A stretch of DNA of 49,440 nucleotides from Bacillota bacterium (GTDB lineage: Bacteria > Bacillota > Sulfobacillia > Sulfobacillales > Sulfobacillaceae). The DNA is taken from positions 1 through 49,440 of the forward strand of contig JAPNUR010000023.1 in NCBI GenBank assembly GCA_026627385.1. The letters are read 5' to 3'. A program made the position numbers and the translations under genes. Every line of letters starts with the position of its first letter. The stretch's first letter is position 1. This document shows positions 17,747 through 26,947 of this stretch, piece by piece. The notes beneath the pieces are model-generated. The model was not told the DNA's origin, ran no database searches, and saw only the letters and a program-made list of their open reading frames with translations.

Positions 17747-18052
17747 ATGACCGCACCGTGGGTTCGCGTGACGATATCCGTTGCCATCGGATTGTTGGCC
17801 CTGGCATTAGCGTACGATTTAGTCCTCCATTACGAAATGTGGGCTACCACCTGGCGCCAAGGATCCATTGCGCTAGGATGGGGGCCGACGCAACTCTTTT
17901 ATGCCACCGTGTTTCGACGTGTGGGTCAACCCCCCTTGGTCAAAATGGGCATGGGCGACGGGGTCCTGATCGACCCTGCCATTGTGGCCTACCTTACCTA
18001 TCGAGCGCTATCCCTAAAATCGCGGAGCCATCCGGGCCCAAAACGTGATTAG
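17747..18052 (+). CDS. small membrane protein, unknown function
   Basis: A 101-residue protein with one clear N-terminal hydrophobic segment (ISVAIGLLALALAYDLVLHY, residues about 10-29) and a basic tail. ATG 17747 is preceded by GGGAGG with suitable spacing. No family recognised. It stands alone between the aldehyde dehydrogenase and the LacI-controlled catabolic locus. Confidence 0.6.
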   Translation: MTAPWVRVTISVAIGLLALALAYDLVLHYEMWATTWRQGSIALGWGPTQLFYATVFRRVGQPPLVKMGMGDGVLIDPAIVAYLTYRALSLKSRSHPGPKRD

Positions 18053-18303
18053 CCTAGGAACTCATGCGTAGCGGGCCTTGCGGTCTTGTCGCAAGAATCA
18101 GCGGCGCCTGCCGTCTAGTTCCTCGCGCCTGTTTCGCATTAGCTTTTCGCAAAAGCTGATCGTTATATCCGAGGAGTCCTTTGGAGCGGTTTAACATGGC
18201 TGAACCATCGTCGAATGTCCGCAAGTCGCCATTGTCTTTAATTCTCGGAAAACATTGAGGGAATGTGTAATTCGGCCGTAAACCGAAATTTTCGTATCAA
18301 TCA

Positions 18304-18364
18304 GTTGACAACCCCTTCAAATTAAGATATGGTGACGTTGTGAGAACGTTGTCATAACGTTTTC
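18304..18364 (+). promoter_or_regulatory. promoter and twin LacI-type operators of the catabolic locus
   Basis: TTGACA at 18304-18309, a 17-base spacer and TATGGT at 18327-18332 form a near-consensus housekeeping promoter. Right behind it lie two overlapping operator-like sequences centred on AACGTT cores: TGAGAACGTTGTCA (18340-18353) and TCATAACGTTTTCA (18351-18364). Their centres are 11 bases apart, about one helical turn. The TGAAAACGTTTTCA-like consensus and the position at the transcription start fit autorepression by the LacI-family protein encoded next. Confidence 0.8.
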
Positions 18365-18386
18365 AATACTCGAGGTGAATTGTTCG

Positions 18387-19412
18387 TTGGTGACCTTGGC
18401 TGATGTGGCTAAGCGAGCAGGGGTTTCGCCCTCGACCGTCTCCCGCGTGGTCAATCAAAACGGATATGTCAGCGAAGAAGTAGCCGAGCGGGTGCGGCGC
18501 GCCGTTGCGGAACTGGATTACCGCCCTAATGTGGTTGCCCGCAGTTTTCGGTCGAAAACGACGATGACCATTGGCGTTGTGGTTTCGGAGATTACAAATG
18601 TCTACTTTATGGAAGCCTTGCGCGGCATTGAGGAAATTCTGAGTCCTGAAGGATACCTGATGCTCATTGCGTCAAGCAGCAGTGTTGTCGCCAAGGAATT
18701 GCAATACTGCATGGAATTTGACCGGCGGCGAGTGGATGGCATTATTCTGGCCTCAGCCGGGTCGTTAGCGGAAGATTTGACCAACGTATTTCGCGGGCGT
18801 TCGCCGGTGGTGTTAATTGACCGCATTGTCGAGGGGGCTGAATTTGACTGTGTGCTCGACGATAACGACGAAGGTGTGCGGATGCTGGTCGATTACTTAG
18901 TGAGTGAAGGGCATCAGGATTTTGGCATTGTGAGCGGCCCGATGCGCATTACAGCGGGGCGTGAGCGCACCGCCGCGTTCGAACGACATCTCGCCCGCTA
19001 TGGCTTTTCAGTGCCGCCGGAATGGAAATGGATTGGCGATGCCTTTAGCGTGGAATACGGGCAAGCGGCGGGGGAGATGATTGCACGCCTTCGTGAACGG
19101 CCGAGCACGGTGTTTTGTGCGAACAACGTGCTGACAGCTGGCTTGTTGTTAGCCTTTCAACGACATGGCGTGCGAGTACCTGACGACATTTCGGTGGTTT
19201 CTTACGGCGCTCTAGAAAACGGAGAACTTTTTTCACCCACGATTACCCAAATCGAACAACCGGCACGGCAAACGGGTCGCGTCGCGGCCGCGCGCCTCTT
19301 GCAGCGTATGCGCCACAGCCGTGATCCTTTTGAAGTGGTGCGGATGACACCGCGGCTCTCCCTTGGCGGTTCGGTTCGTTCGCTGAAACGCTACCACAAC
19401 CTTCCCGAATAG
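18387..19412 (+). CDS. LacI family transcriptional regulator
   Basis: A 341-residue LacI/GalR-type repressor. The N-terminal helix-turn-helix is textbook: VTLADVAKRAGVSPSTVSRV, then VNQNGYVSEEVAERVRRAVA, with the hinge YRPNVVARSFRSKTT. The rest is a periplasmic-binding-protein-like sugar domain (TIGVVVSEITNVYFMEALRG). TTG 18387 was chosen because GAGGTGA lies eight bases upstream and the protein then begins M-V-T-L-A-D-V-A as usual; a GTG four codons earlier overlaps that site. It heads the catabolic locus and probably represses it by binding the twin sites in its own promoter. The inducer is likely the imported sugar or its phosphate. Confidence 0.92.
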   Translation: MVTLADVAKRAGVSPSTVSRVVNQNGYVSEEVAERVRRAVAELDYRPNVVARSFRSKTTMTIGVVVSEITNVYFMEALRGIEEILSPEGYLMLIASSSSVVAKELQYCMEFDRRRVDGIILASAGSLAEDLTNVFRGRSPVVLIDRIVEGAEFDCVLDDNDEGVRMLVDYLVSEGHQDFGIVSGPMRITAGRERTAAFERHLARYGFSVPPEWKWIGDAFSVEYGQAAGEMIARLRERPSTVFCANNVLTAGLLLAFQRHGVRVPDDISVVSYGALENGELFSPTITQIEQPARQTGRVAAARLLQRMRHSRDPFEVVRMTPRLSLGGSVRSLKRYHNLPE

Positions 19413-19439
19413 CGAACCAGACAATAAAGAGGTGGAACG

Positions 19440-21485
19440 ATGGCGACAGCATCGGTCACAGATCTTGAGCGTGCACTTTCATGGTATCAGCAAATGTGGG
19501 ATATCCGCCTGTTCGAGGATACCGTGAGTGACCTATTGGGGCAAAACCTCATCCGCGGGGCAAGTCATCTCTCGGCGGGTCAGGAAGCGGTGGCGGTGGG
19601 CGTTATGGCCGCTCTAGCCCCCCAAGATCTCATTACTAGTACACATCGCGGGCATGGGCACTGCTACGCGCGGGGCGTGGTGCCGAGCCAAAAAGCAGCC
19701 AAGGATCGGCAAGATCACCTGAACCGCATGTTGGCCGAGGTGTGCGGAAAAGAAACCGGATATTGCCGTGGACGCGGCGGTTCCATGCACATTGCCGATG
19801 TAGACGGGGGCAACTTAGGCGCTACCGGCATCGTGGGGGGGAACCTGCCGATTGCCGTGGGAGCGGCACTGGCCAGTCAACTCCTCGGAAAAAATCAGGT
19901 GGTTGTCTCGTTCTTTGGAGACGGCGCGGTCAACGAGGGAGTGTTTCACGAGTCGCTCAATTTGGCCTCCATTTGGCATTTGCCCGTCGTCTTTGTGTGT
20001 GAAAATAACCTTTATGCCATGTCGGTGCCGTGGTCTTACGCGTCATCTGTGCCTAACGCGGCCGATCGTGCGGCCAGTTATCAAATGCCTGGACTGATCG
20101 TCGATGGGATGGATGTCGAAGCCGTTTATGAAGCGGCGAAAACAGCCATTGATCGTGCCCGCCGGGGCGGGGGGCCAAGCCTCATCGAGGCGAAGACCTA
20201 CCGTTGGTACGGCCACTCCCGTAGTGATCCTCGGGCGTATCGCTCGCGGGAAGAGGAAAAACAATGGAAGGAACGCGATCCGATTATTACTTTGCGTACC
20301 AAGCTCGTCGAGCGCGGCGCGGCCGAGGAAGATCTTGATCAGTGCCAACAGCGTGCAGCCGATGCCCTTCGGCGGGCTACCGAGTTTGCCCTGAAAGAAA
20401 GTCCTGATCCGGCACCCGAGGACCTCTTGGCGGATTTGTACGCGCCAAGTTACAGCGATGGGGGGCGTTCGGAATCCGAGGCGCGTGTGCGGGCAAAAGA
20501 TCCCGCGTGTCGGCAGATTGCCTATTGGCAAGCCATAAACGAAGCTTTGGCCGAAGAAATGGCGACTGATCCGTCGGTTATTTTAATGGGTGAGGATATT
20601 GGCGTGTACGGTGGAGCCTATGGCGCCACGCGGGGGTTGTTGGAGCGCTTTGGCCCGGATCGCGTGCGCGACACGCCGATTTCTGAGGCAGCGATTGCCG
20701 GCGCCGCAGTGGGGGCAGCAATGAATGGCCTGCGCCCGGTGATGGAAATCATGTACGTCGACTTTACCCCCTTGGCCATGGATCAATTGGCCAACCAGGG
20801 TGCAAAAAATCGCTACATGTTTGGCGGAAAAACCCAAGTGCCGATGGTGGTGCGTACCGAAGGTGGGGCGGGCCGCGGCATCGCGGCACAGCACTCCCAG
20901 AGTTTGGAGGCGTTGTGGACGCATTTCCCGGGGCTGTACGTAGTCATGCCGTCGACGCCGTTCGATGCCAAGGGACTGTTAAAGGCGGCCATTCGTGACA
21001 ATAATCCCGTGATGTTTATTGAACACAAGCTACTTTATGGGGTGAAAGGCCCTGTCCCCGAAGGGGATTACGTGATTCCCCTGGGCGTCGCCGACATTAA
21101 GCGCGAGGGGTCGGACGTGACGGTGATCACGTACTCGCGGATGGTACAAAAAGCGCTGGAAGCTGCAGAGGCGTTAGCAGCCGACGATGACATTAGCGTC
21201 GAAGTGGTGGATCTGCGCACGCTAAAACCCTTGGACCGCAACGCCATCCGTCAATCGGTGGAGAAAACCGGGCGCTGCGTGGTGGTGTCGGAGGGATACA
21301 CCACGTCCGGATTTGCCGCCGAGATCATGGCGACTGTCATGGAAGAGGCATTTTACGCGTTAGACCGTCCTGTGGTGAGAGTGGCTGCAAAAGATGTGCC
21401 GGTCCCCATGGCTGAACCACTGGAGCGGGCGGCGATTCCTCAGGTGAGCGACATTGTCGCCGCAATTCGGGGGGTGATGGCGTGA
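19440..21485 (+). CDS. fused E1 alpha-beta of a thiamine-diphosphate 2-oxoacid/acetoin dehydrogenase
   Basis: A 681-residue fusion of the two E1 subunits that are usually separate. Residues about 10-335 are the alpha part, with the thiamine diphosphate motif from GDG at 160-162 to NN at 189-190, and GRGGSMHIAD. Residues about 355-681 are the beta part, with VILMGEDIGVYGGAYGATRG, DTPISEAAIAGAAVG and the C-terminal DLRTLKPLD. E1 decarboxylates a 2-oxo acid, or cleaves acetoin, and passes the acyl group to lipoyl-E2. The alpha part is most like acetoin dehydrogenase, but substrate cannot be fixed. Its stop overlaps the E2 start (GTGA). The fusion is known in some bacteria but less common. Confidence 0.88.
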   Translation: MATASVTDLERALSWYQQMWDIRLFEDTVSDLLGQNLIRGASHLSAGQEAVAVGVMAALAPQDLITSTHRGHGHCYARGVVPSQKAAKDRQDHLNRMLAEVCGKETGYCRGRGGSMHIADVDGGNLGATGIVGGNLPIAVGAALASQLLGKNQVVVSFFGDGAVNEGVFHESLNLASIWHLPVVFVCENNLYAMSVPWSYASSVPNAADRAASYQMPGLIVDGMDVEAVYEAAKTAIDRARRGGGPSLIEAKTYRWYGHSRSDPRAYRSREEEKQWKERDPIITLRTKLVERGAAEEDLDQCQQRAADALRRATEFALKESPDPAPEDLLADLYAPSYSDGGRSESEARVRAKDPACRQIAYWQAINEALAEEMATDPSVILMGEDIGVYGGAYGATRGLLERFGPDRVRDTPISEAAIAGAAVGAAMNGLRPVMEIMYVDFTPLAMDQLANQGAKNRYMFGGKTQVPMVVRTEGGAGRGIAAQHSQSLEALWTHFPGLYVVMPSTPFDAKGLLKAAIRDNNPVMFIEHKLLYGVKGPVPEGDYVIPLGVADIKREGSDVTVITYSRMVQKALEAAEALAADDDISVEVVDLRTLKPLDRNAIRQSVEKTGRCVVVSEGYTTSGFAAEIMATVMEEAFYALDRPVVRVAAKDVPVPMAEPLERAAIPQVSDIVAAIRGVMA

Positions 21486-22672
21486 ATCATAAAGTGGTCA
21501 TGCCGGCGTTAGGCGAAACCATGGACGAAGGAACCATTGTCGCGTGGCACAAGCGCCCTGGTGAATGGGTGGCGAAGGGCGACGTGCTGATGGAAGTCAT
21601 GACAGACAAAGCCACGTTTGAAGTGGAGGCCAAGGACGCCGGTTATCTTCGCGCCGTATTGGCGGAGGTGGACGCCGTCGTGCCTGTGGGCCAGGTGGTT
21701 GCTTGGCTAGCCGATACCTTAGAGGAGCCGGTCGGCGAAGAGCATTCGCAATCATCCGCGCCGCACGGCGAAAGGGCTGAGTCGGCGGCTCTGGTCCCCA
21801 AGCCTTCCGATGCGGAGTCTCGTGAGCCCCGTCCCTCATCCCCCCTTCGCGTGAGTCCGCGGGCTCGACGGCTCCTGGATCAGCATGGGCTGACCGTCGA
21901 GGAGGTTGCCCAAAACTTTCAGGGAGCCATTCTGGAAGCGAGCGACGTGGAGGCATTTTTGGCGACTCGCCAGTCAGCAGGGGAAACGGCGCCCCAGGGT
22001 CTGGTCCAATCCATCAAGGTGGAAGGCCTTCGCAAAGTCATTGCTGAGCGCATGAGCCAAGCCGCGGCGATTCCGCAGGTTACGCTGTACGCCGCGGCCG
22101 CACTGGATGCGCTCTTGGCACGACATCGCGCGTTAAAAGTTGATAATCCGGAGCTTACCCTCAGCGACTGGATTGTGAAGGCCGTGGCGACTATTTTGGT
22201 GAAGCGCCCTGATGTGAATGCGCGTTACCTGGGGACGCATATCGAATCTCATCAGAGTGCCCACGTAGGCCTTGCTGTAGATACCCCATACGGGTTAATG
22301 GTCCCGGTCATCCGCCGTGTCGAGACGCTAAGCCTGCGAGAGATTGCCCGGGAACGGCGTCGGCTCATCGAGCTGGCTGAATCGCGCCGGTTGGGGTCGG
22401 ATGAGTTAGGGGGTGGGACGTTTACGGTGTCGAATCTCGGAAACCACGGTATCGACCAATTCGGACCTCTATTAAACGTACCGGAGGTTGCCATTATGGG
22501 TGTGGGGCGCTTAAAACCGGTCGTGGTGGCGAAAGCGAACGGATTTTTCGTCGAGCAGCACTTGCCCTTAAGTTTGACCTTTGATCATCGCGCCTTAGAC
22601 GGCGGACCGGCGGCTACCTTTTTGGATGAAGTGTGTCGCCTCCTGTCGGCGCCCCCTGAGGATTGGGACTAA
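21482..22672 (+). CDS. dihydrolipoamide acyltransferase E2
   Basis: A 396-residue E2 with the normal three parts. There is one lipoyl domain (residues 1-78) with the lipoylation lysine in MTDKATF (K43), a peripheral-subunit-binding domain (SPRARRLLDQHGLTVEEVAQ, about residues 123-160), and a catalytic acyltransferase domain ending with the active-site FDHRALDGGPAATFL. It moves an acyl group from E1 to coenzyme A. GTG 21482 overlaps the E1 stop. No dihydrolipoamide dehydrogenase (E3) gene is in the window, so E3 must be supplied from elsewhere. Probably a dedicated complex for a product of this locus. Confidence 0.92.
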   Translation: MNHKVVMPALGETMDEGTIVAWHKRPGEWVAKGDVLMEVMTDKATFEVEAKDAGYLRAVLAEVDAVVPVGQVVAWLADTLEEPVGEEHSQSSAPHGERAESAALVPKPSDAESREPRPSSPLRVSPRARRLLDQHGLTVEEVAQNFQGAILEASDVEAFLATRQSAGETAPQGLVQSIKVEGLRKVIAERMSQAAAIPQVTLYAAAALDALLARHRALKVDNPELTLSDWIVKAVATILVKRPDVNARYLGTHIESHQSAHVGLAVDTPYGLMVPVIRRVETLSLREIARERRRLIELAESRRLGSDELGGGTFTVSNLGNHGIDQFGPLLNVPEVAIMGVGRLKPVVVAKANGFFVEQHLPLSLTFDHRALDGGPAATFLDEVCRLLSAPPEDWD

Positions 22673-22696
22673 CCGTAGAGAGGAAGGAGGAAGACA

Positions 22697-23467
22697 ATGA
22701 GCACAAAGGAAGCGACGCCAGCCGTGGAACTGGTGGGGATTGAGAAGCGGTTTGGCGCCATCCAGGTCCTGCATGGGGTCTCGTTTGCCATCTACCCAGG
22801 AGAAGTGGTCGGGTTGGTGGGCGACAACGGCGCTGGCAAATCGACGACGGTGCGGATTATGTCTGGCGCATTGCAGCCGGACCGCGGAGAACTTTACATT
22901 GAAGGACGCAAGGTGCGCTTTGACTCGCCTATTGCCGCTCGCCGCGAAGGCATCGAAACCGTCTATCAAGATCTGGCACTGGCTCCCCATCTATCCGTCA
23001 AAGCCAATTTGTTTCTCAACCGCGAAGAGTTAAAACCGGGACTTCTCGGGAAGCTCGGTTTTCTGGATGAAAAGCGCATGGGCGAGGAAGCCGTCAAAAA
23101 GCTAGACTTGCTGCACATCAAGATCAAGTCCATGGATCAGCTCATCCAGGAGTTGTCGGGTGGGCAACGCCAAGCCATCGCAGTGGCGCGCGCGGCGTCC
23201 TGGGGCAGCCGCTTAGTGATTTTGGACGAGCCCACAGCGGCGCTGGGGGTTGAAGAGTCCAAGATGGTGCTCGATTTGATCCGACGCGTGCGCGATAGTG
23301 GCGTCCCCGTCTTACTCATCAGTCACACCATGCCCCACGTCTTTGAAGTGACCGACCGAATTGTTGTGCTACGCCAAGGCCGTGTGGTGGCTACGGCGGT
23401 AACCAAAGAGTGCACGCTGGAAGATGTCATCATGTGGATTACCGGCGCTGCCGTGCACGCAGGATAG
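22697..23467 (+). CDS. sugar ABC transporter ATPase, single-domain (FrcA type)
   Basis: A 256-residue ATPase with one nucleotide-binding domain. It has Walker A (GDNGAGKST, about residues 43-51), the Q loop (TVYQDLAL), the signature ELSGGQRQAIAVARA, Walker B (LVILDEPTAALG) and the switch histidine (LLISHTMPHV). Most ribose/xylose-type importers use a fused double-domain ATPase of about 500 residues; a single domain is the FrcA-like variant. AAGGAGG precedes ATG 22697. It is followed ten bases later by the permease gene. Confidence 0.92.
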   Translation: MSTKEATPAVELVGIEKRFGAIQVLHGVSFAIYPGEVVGLVGDNGAGKSTTVRIMSGALQPDRGELYIEGRKVRFDSPIAARREGIETVYQDLALAPHLSVKANLFLNREELKPGLLGKLGFLDEKRMGEEAVKKLDLLHIKIKSMDQLIQELSGGQRQAIAVARAASWGSRLVILDEPTAALGVEESKMVLDLIRRVRDSGVPVLLISHTMPHVFEVTDRIVVLRQGRVVATAVTKECTLEDVIMWITGAAVHAG

Positions 23468-23477
23468 GAGGCGAACC

Positions 23478-24503
23478 ATGGCCAAACAGCCACTTGAGGC
23501 GAATACCAAACAAGAGATGACAACCAATCCAGCTCCCCCAACGCCATCGCACTTTGTCGACCGCATTCGGGGATATTGGTTGCTAGGCGTCTTGATCGTC
23601 ATGATTATTGTCTTTGGCATTTTGGCGCCCGGCTTTTTATCATTGCAAAATTGGGTCAGCACATCGGTCTATGCCACCGAGACACTGCTCTTAGCTATTG
23701 GCGAAACCTTTGTGATTGCCACCGGCGGCATTGACCTCTCCGTGGGGTCGTCCTTAGGATTAAGCGCCATTACCGGGTCCATGGTGATGGCCGGCCTGGT
23801 CGACCACGCAGCGCTCAGCATCATTGTCGGCACTGCCGTGGCTCTTGCCACCGGAGCCCTTATTGGCTTCGCCAACGGCCTCATTATCACGAAATTGCGT
23901 ATTACCCCCTTTATTACCACGCTTGGCATGCTCGGCATTGCCCAGGGGTTAGGGTTTCTCTTAAGCGGGGGCAACGACATTACCAACATTCCCACCGCGC
24001 TCAGCAATTTTGGCGGGTACGTTTTTGCCAACTTTTTGGGCATGCCGGTACTCGTGACGGCTGTCATTGCCGTCATTAGCGGCGTGTTTTTAGCCAAAAC
24101 CAGGTTTGGTCGCCGCACCTACGCGATTGGCAGCAATCGCGAAGCCGCGCGGGTGGCGGGAATTCCCATTGACCGCCACCTCATCAAGATCTACACCCTT
24201 ACCGGGTTACTGGCAGGTGTGGGCGGCGTGTTAAATGTGGCCCGATTTGCCATCGGATCGCCGACAGCAGGCCAAAATGATGAACTAAACGCTATTGCGG
24301 CGGTTGTGATTGGCGGGGCCAGTCTCTTTGGAGGGGAGGGAACAATCTTCGGCACAACCATCGGGGCGATAATCGTGTCTATGCTAGTGACGGCGTTGGT
24401 GATTTTGAACGTTCAAGCGTATTGGCAAATTGTGGCGACGGGCGCGATTATCATTCTCGCGGTCTATGTCGACCAATTGCAACGCAAACGGAGCGAACGG
24501 TAA
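23478..24503 (+). CDS. sugar ABC transporter permease, RbsC/FrcC type
   Basis: A 341-residue permease of the branched-chain/ribose (BPD_transp_2) family with about eight to ten helices. Typical sequences are IATGGIDLSVGSSLGLSAIT, FANGLIITKLRITPFITTLG, and GSNREAARVAGIPIDRH with AVVIGGASLFGGEGT. AGGAGG precedes ATG 23478. The protein forms the membrane channel for the single-domain ATPase before it and the binding proteins after it. A decayed copy of its last 35 codons is found at about 25706-25813, showing that the 3' end was part of a tandem duplication. Confidence 0.93.
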   Translation: MAKQPLEANTKQEMTTNPAPPTPSHFVDRIRGYWLLGVLIVMIIVFGILAPGFLSLQNWVSTSVYATETLLLAIGETFVIATGGIDLSVGSSLGLSAITGSMVMAGLVDHAALSIIVGTAVALATGALIGFANGLIITKLRITPFITTLGMLGIAQGLGFLLSGGNDITNIPTALSNFGGYVFANFLGMPVLVTAVIAVISGVFLAKTRFGRRTYAIGSNREAARVAGIPIDRHLIKIYTLTGLLAGVGGVLNVARFAIGSPTAGQNDELNAIAAVVIGGASLFGGEGTIFGTTIGAIIVSMLVTALVILNVQAYWQIVATGAIIILAVYVDQLQRKRSER

Positions 24504-24551
24504 ACTTGCCGCTCTCGCTCGAGATACAGCGATAAGGAAGGATGGTTCGGG

Positions 24552-25559
24552 ATGAAATTAGGACGTCTCATTGGCAGCGCGATTTCGTTAGTGGGCGCCG
24601 CTGCCATGACGATTGGTGTGGCGGGTTGGCGTGCGCCGGCGGCTGCACCGCAGGCCAAGGCGAAACAACACTTCACGATTGGGTTTATTCCGGGGATTAC
24701 CACCGACCCGTTTTACGTGTCCATGCAGCTTGGCGCAGAAGCCGAAGCCAAAAAACTGGGCGTGACGCTCGACTGGACAGGCAACTCGCAGTGGAACTAC
24801 TCGCTGCAAGATCCATACATTAACGGGCTCATTGCCAAGCACGTGAACTTCTTAATTGTGGCACCCGATGATCTGCATGCAAGCATCCCCGCACTTGAGA
24901 AGGCCATCGCGGCGGGGATACCCGTGGGGACTGTGGACACCACGGTCAGCGATCAAAAGATTCTCAAGTTCATGATTACGTCGAACAACATTTTAGGCGG
25001 TGAGTTCGCGGCCCGGTGGGTGGCGCAAAAAATTGGATACCACGGTCAGGTGGCGGTCATCAATGATGAGCCGGGCATTTCCACCACCGACCTTCGTAAC
25101 GAAGGGTTTCTCACGCAGATCAAGAAGTACCCTCACATCAAAGTGGTCGCGGACGAGATGACCAATGACGAACCGTCGGTGGCGGAAGCGGATGTCAACA
25201 GTATCATGCTTGCGCATCCGGACGTGAAGGCCATTTACGCGGTGAACACGCAAGCGGGCACAGGGGCGGCGGATGCCCTCCTTCACTTGCACCGCGAGCA
25301 GAATCTCGCGCACCCGACCAAAAACGGCGTGTGGCTCATCGCGTATGACGCCGAGCCGCCCGAGGTCAGGGACTTGAATAACGGATCGATTCAGGCGCTC
25401 ATTGTCCAAAAGCCCTACTTGGAAGGCGAAATGGCCGTGCAATATGCCTACGACTATCTCACGGGCCACAAGAACCTTATCAAGCACTACAACTACCTCA
25501 CCAACATCTTGGTGACCAAGGCGAACGAAAAGTCTGAGTCGCAGTGGTTTTACAAATAA
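24552..25559 (+). CDS. sugar-binding protein, copy 1 (lipobox cysteine lost)
   Basis: A 335-residue periplasmic-binding-protein-like receptor of the ribose/rhamnose type (Peripla_BP_4). The mature part starts FTIGFIPGITTDPFYVSMQL, with later NNILGGEFAARWVAQKIGY and NGVWLIAYDAEPPEVRDL. It differs from copy 2 at about 15 of 335 positions, half of them within residues 23-42. In copy 2 residue 26 is the lipobox cysteine (MAGC); here it is tryptophan (codon TGG at 24627-24629). Copy 1 should therefore not be lipid-anchored and may be released after ordinary signal cleavage or be non-functional. The gene is preceded by GGAAGG with a rather long spacing. Confidence 0.9.
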   Translation: MKLGRLIGSAISLVGAAAMTIGVAGWRAPAAAPQAKAKQHFTIGFIPGITTDPFYVSMQLGAEAEAKKLGVTLDWTGNSQWNYSLQDPYINGLIAKHVNFLIVAPDDLHASIPALEKAIAAGIPVGTVDTTVSDQKILKFMITSNNILGGEFAARWVAQKIGYHGQVAVINDEPGISTTDLRNEGFLTQIKKYPHIKVVADEMTNDEPSVAEADVNSIMLAHPDVKAIYAVNTQAGTGAADALLHLHREQNLAHPTKNGVWLIAYDAEPPEVRDLNNGSIQALIVQKPYLEGEMAVQYAYDYLTGHKNLIKHYNYLTNILVTKANEKSESQWFYK

Positions 25560-25861
25560 GTTGAAGAGCGCGGCACGCGTCCGGTTGTGGCGTCGGTCAA
25601 CCGGCGCGTGCCCCTTCTGTTGAGGGGGATTGCACCAGAGCATATTGCCTCCTTGGCCGAAGGATGTGCAGGGCAGGTATGGCAGGCGACTGACCTCGGA
25701 TCGCAGTGGTTATTGTAAACGTGCTAACGTATTGGCAAAGTGTGGCGGCCGGCGCGATTATCATCCTCCCAGCCTATGTCGACCCATTGCAACGCAAACG
25801 GAGCGAACGGTAGAGTTGCCGCTCTCGCTCGAGATATAGCGATAAGAAAGGATGGTTCGGG
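25560..25861 (+). repeat. decayed junction of a 1.31 kb tandem duplication
   Basis: The sequence after copy 1 first repeats the leader of the AnmK-like gene: CCGGTTGTGGCGTCGGTCAA is identical at both sites. It reaches GATTGCACCAGAGCATATTG where the intact gene has GATTGCACCATGGCATATG, so the start codon is destroyed. After about 55 unmatched bases, 25706-25813 repeats the last 35 codons of the permease gene in frame (for instance LQRKRSER then stop). Binding-protein copies 1 and 2 start exactly 1310 bases apart. The whole fits one duplication of a unit running from the permease 3' end to the AnmK-like gene 5' end, followed by decay of the redundant ends. Confidence 0.85.
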
Positions 25862-26869
25862 ATGAAATTAGGACGTCTCATTGGTAGCGCGATTTCGTTA
25901 GTAGGCGCCGCCGCTATGACGATCGGGATGGCGGGTTGTGGTGCGTCATCAGCTGCACCGCATGCCAAGGCGAAGCAACACTTCGCGATTGGGTTTATTC
26001 CGGGGATTACCACCGACCCGTTTTACGTGTCCATGCAGCTTGGCGCCGAAGCCGAAGCCAAAAAACTGGGCGTAACGCTCGACTGGACCGGCAACTCGCA
26101 GTGGAACTACTCTCTGCAAGACCCGTACATTAACGGGCTCATTGCCAAGCACGTGAGCTTCTTAATTGTGGCGCCCGATGACTTGCACGCGAGCATCCCG
26201 GCTCTTGAGAAGGCGGTTCAGGCGGGCATTCCCGTGGGCACCGTGGACACCACTGTTAGCGATCAAAAGATTCTCAAGTTCATGATCACCTCGAACAATA
26301 TTTTAGGCGGTGAGTATGCGGCCCGTTGGGTGGCGCAAAAAATTGGATACCAGGGTCAGGTGGCGGTCATCAATGATGAGCCGGGCATTTCCACCACGGA
26401 TCTGCGCAATGAAGGGTTTCTCAGGCAAATTAAAAAGTACCCCCACATCAACGTGGTCGCGGACGAAATGACCAATGACGAACCGTCAGTCGCGGAAGCA
26501 GATGTCAACAGTATCATGCTCGCGCATCCGGACGTGAAGGCCATCTACGCGGTGAACACGCAAGCGGGCACAGGGGCTGCGGATGCCCTCCTCCACTTGC
26601 ATCGCGAGCAGAATGTGGCTCATCCGACCAAAAACGGGGTGTGGCTTATCGCCTATGATGCGGAGCCGCCTGAGGTCAGGGACTTAAACAACGGATCGAT
26701 TCAGGCGCTCATTGTCCAAAAACCCTACTTGGAAGGTGAAATGGCCGTGCAATATGCTTACGACTATCTTACGGGCCACAAGAATCTCATCAAGCACTAC
26801 AACTACCTCACCAACATCTTGGTGACCAAGGCGAACGAAAAGTCTGAGTCGCAGTGGTTTTACAAATAA
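25862..26869 (+). CDS. sugar-binding lipoprotein, copy 2
   Basis: A 335-residue receptor about 95 percent identical to copy 1. It retains a lipoprotein signal: a basic N-terminus, a hydrophobic stretch and MAGC with cysteine at residue 26 (TGT at 25937-25939), so it should be anchored to the outer face of the membrane. Fold and family are as for copy 1. It lies 78 bases before the AnmK-like gene and has the intact leader of that gene after it. It is probably the main receptor of the importer encoded at 22697-24503. Confidence 0.92.
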   Translation: MKLGRLIGSAISLVGAAAMTIGMAGCGASSAAPHAKAKQHFAIGFIPGITTDPFYVSMQLGAEAEAKKLGVTLDWTGNSQWNYSLQDPYINGLIAKHVSFLIVAPDDLHASIPALEKAVQAGIPVGTVDTTVSDQKILKFMITSNNILGGEYAARWVAQKIGYQGQVAVINDEPGISTTDLRNEGFLRQIKKYPHINVVADEMTNDEPSVAEADVNSIMLAHPDVKAIYAVNTQAGTGAADALLHLHREQNVAHPTKNGVWLIAYDAEPPEVRDLNNGSIQALIVQKPYLEGEMAVQYAYDYLTGHKNLIKHYNYLTNILVTKANEKSESQWFYK

Positions 26870-26947
26870 GTTGAGCGGAGTGGTACACGTCCGGTTGTGG
26901 CGTCGGTCAACCGGCGCGTGACCCTTCTATTGAGGAGGGATTGCACC

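Noticed and set aside
18141-18157. AGCTTTT-CGC-AAAAGCT hairpin as a terminator
   Set aside because: The stem is AT-rich, the loop is three bases and no T tract follows, so terminator function is doubtful.
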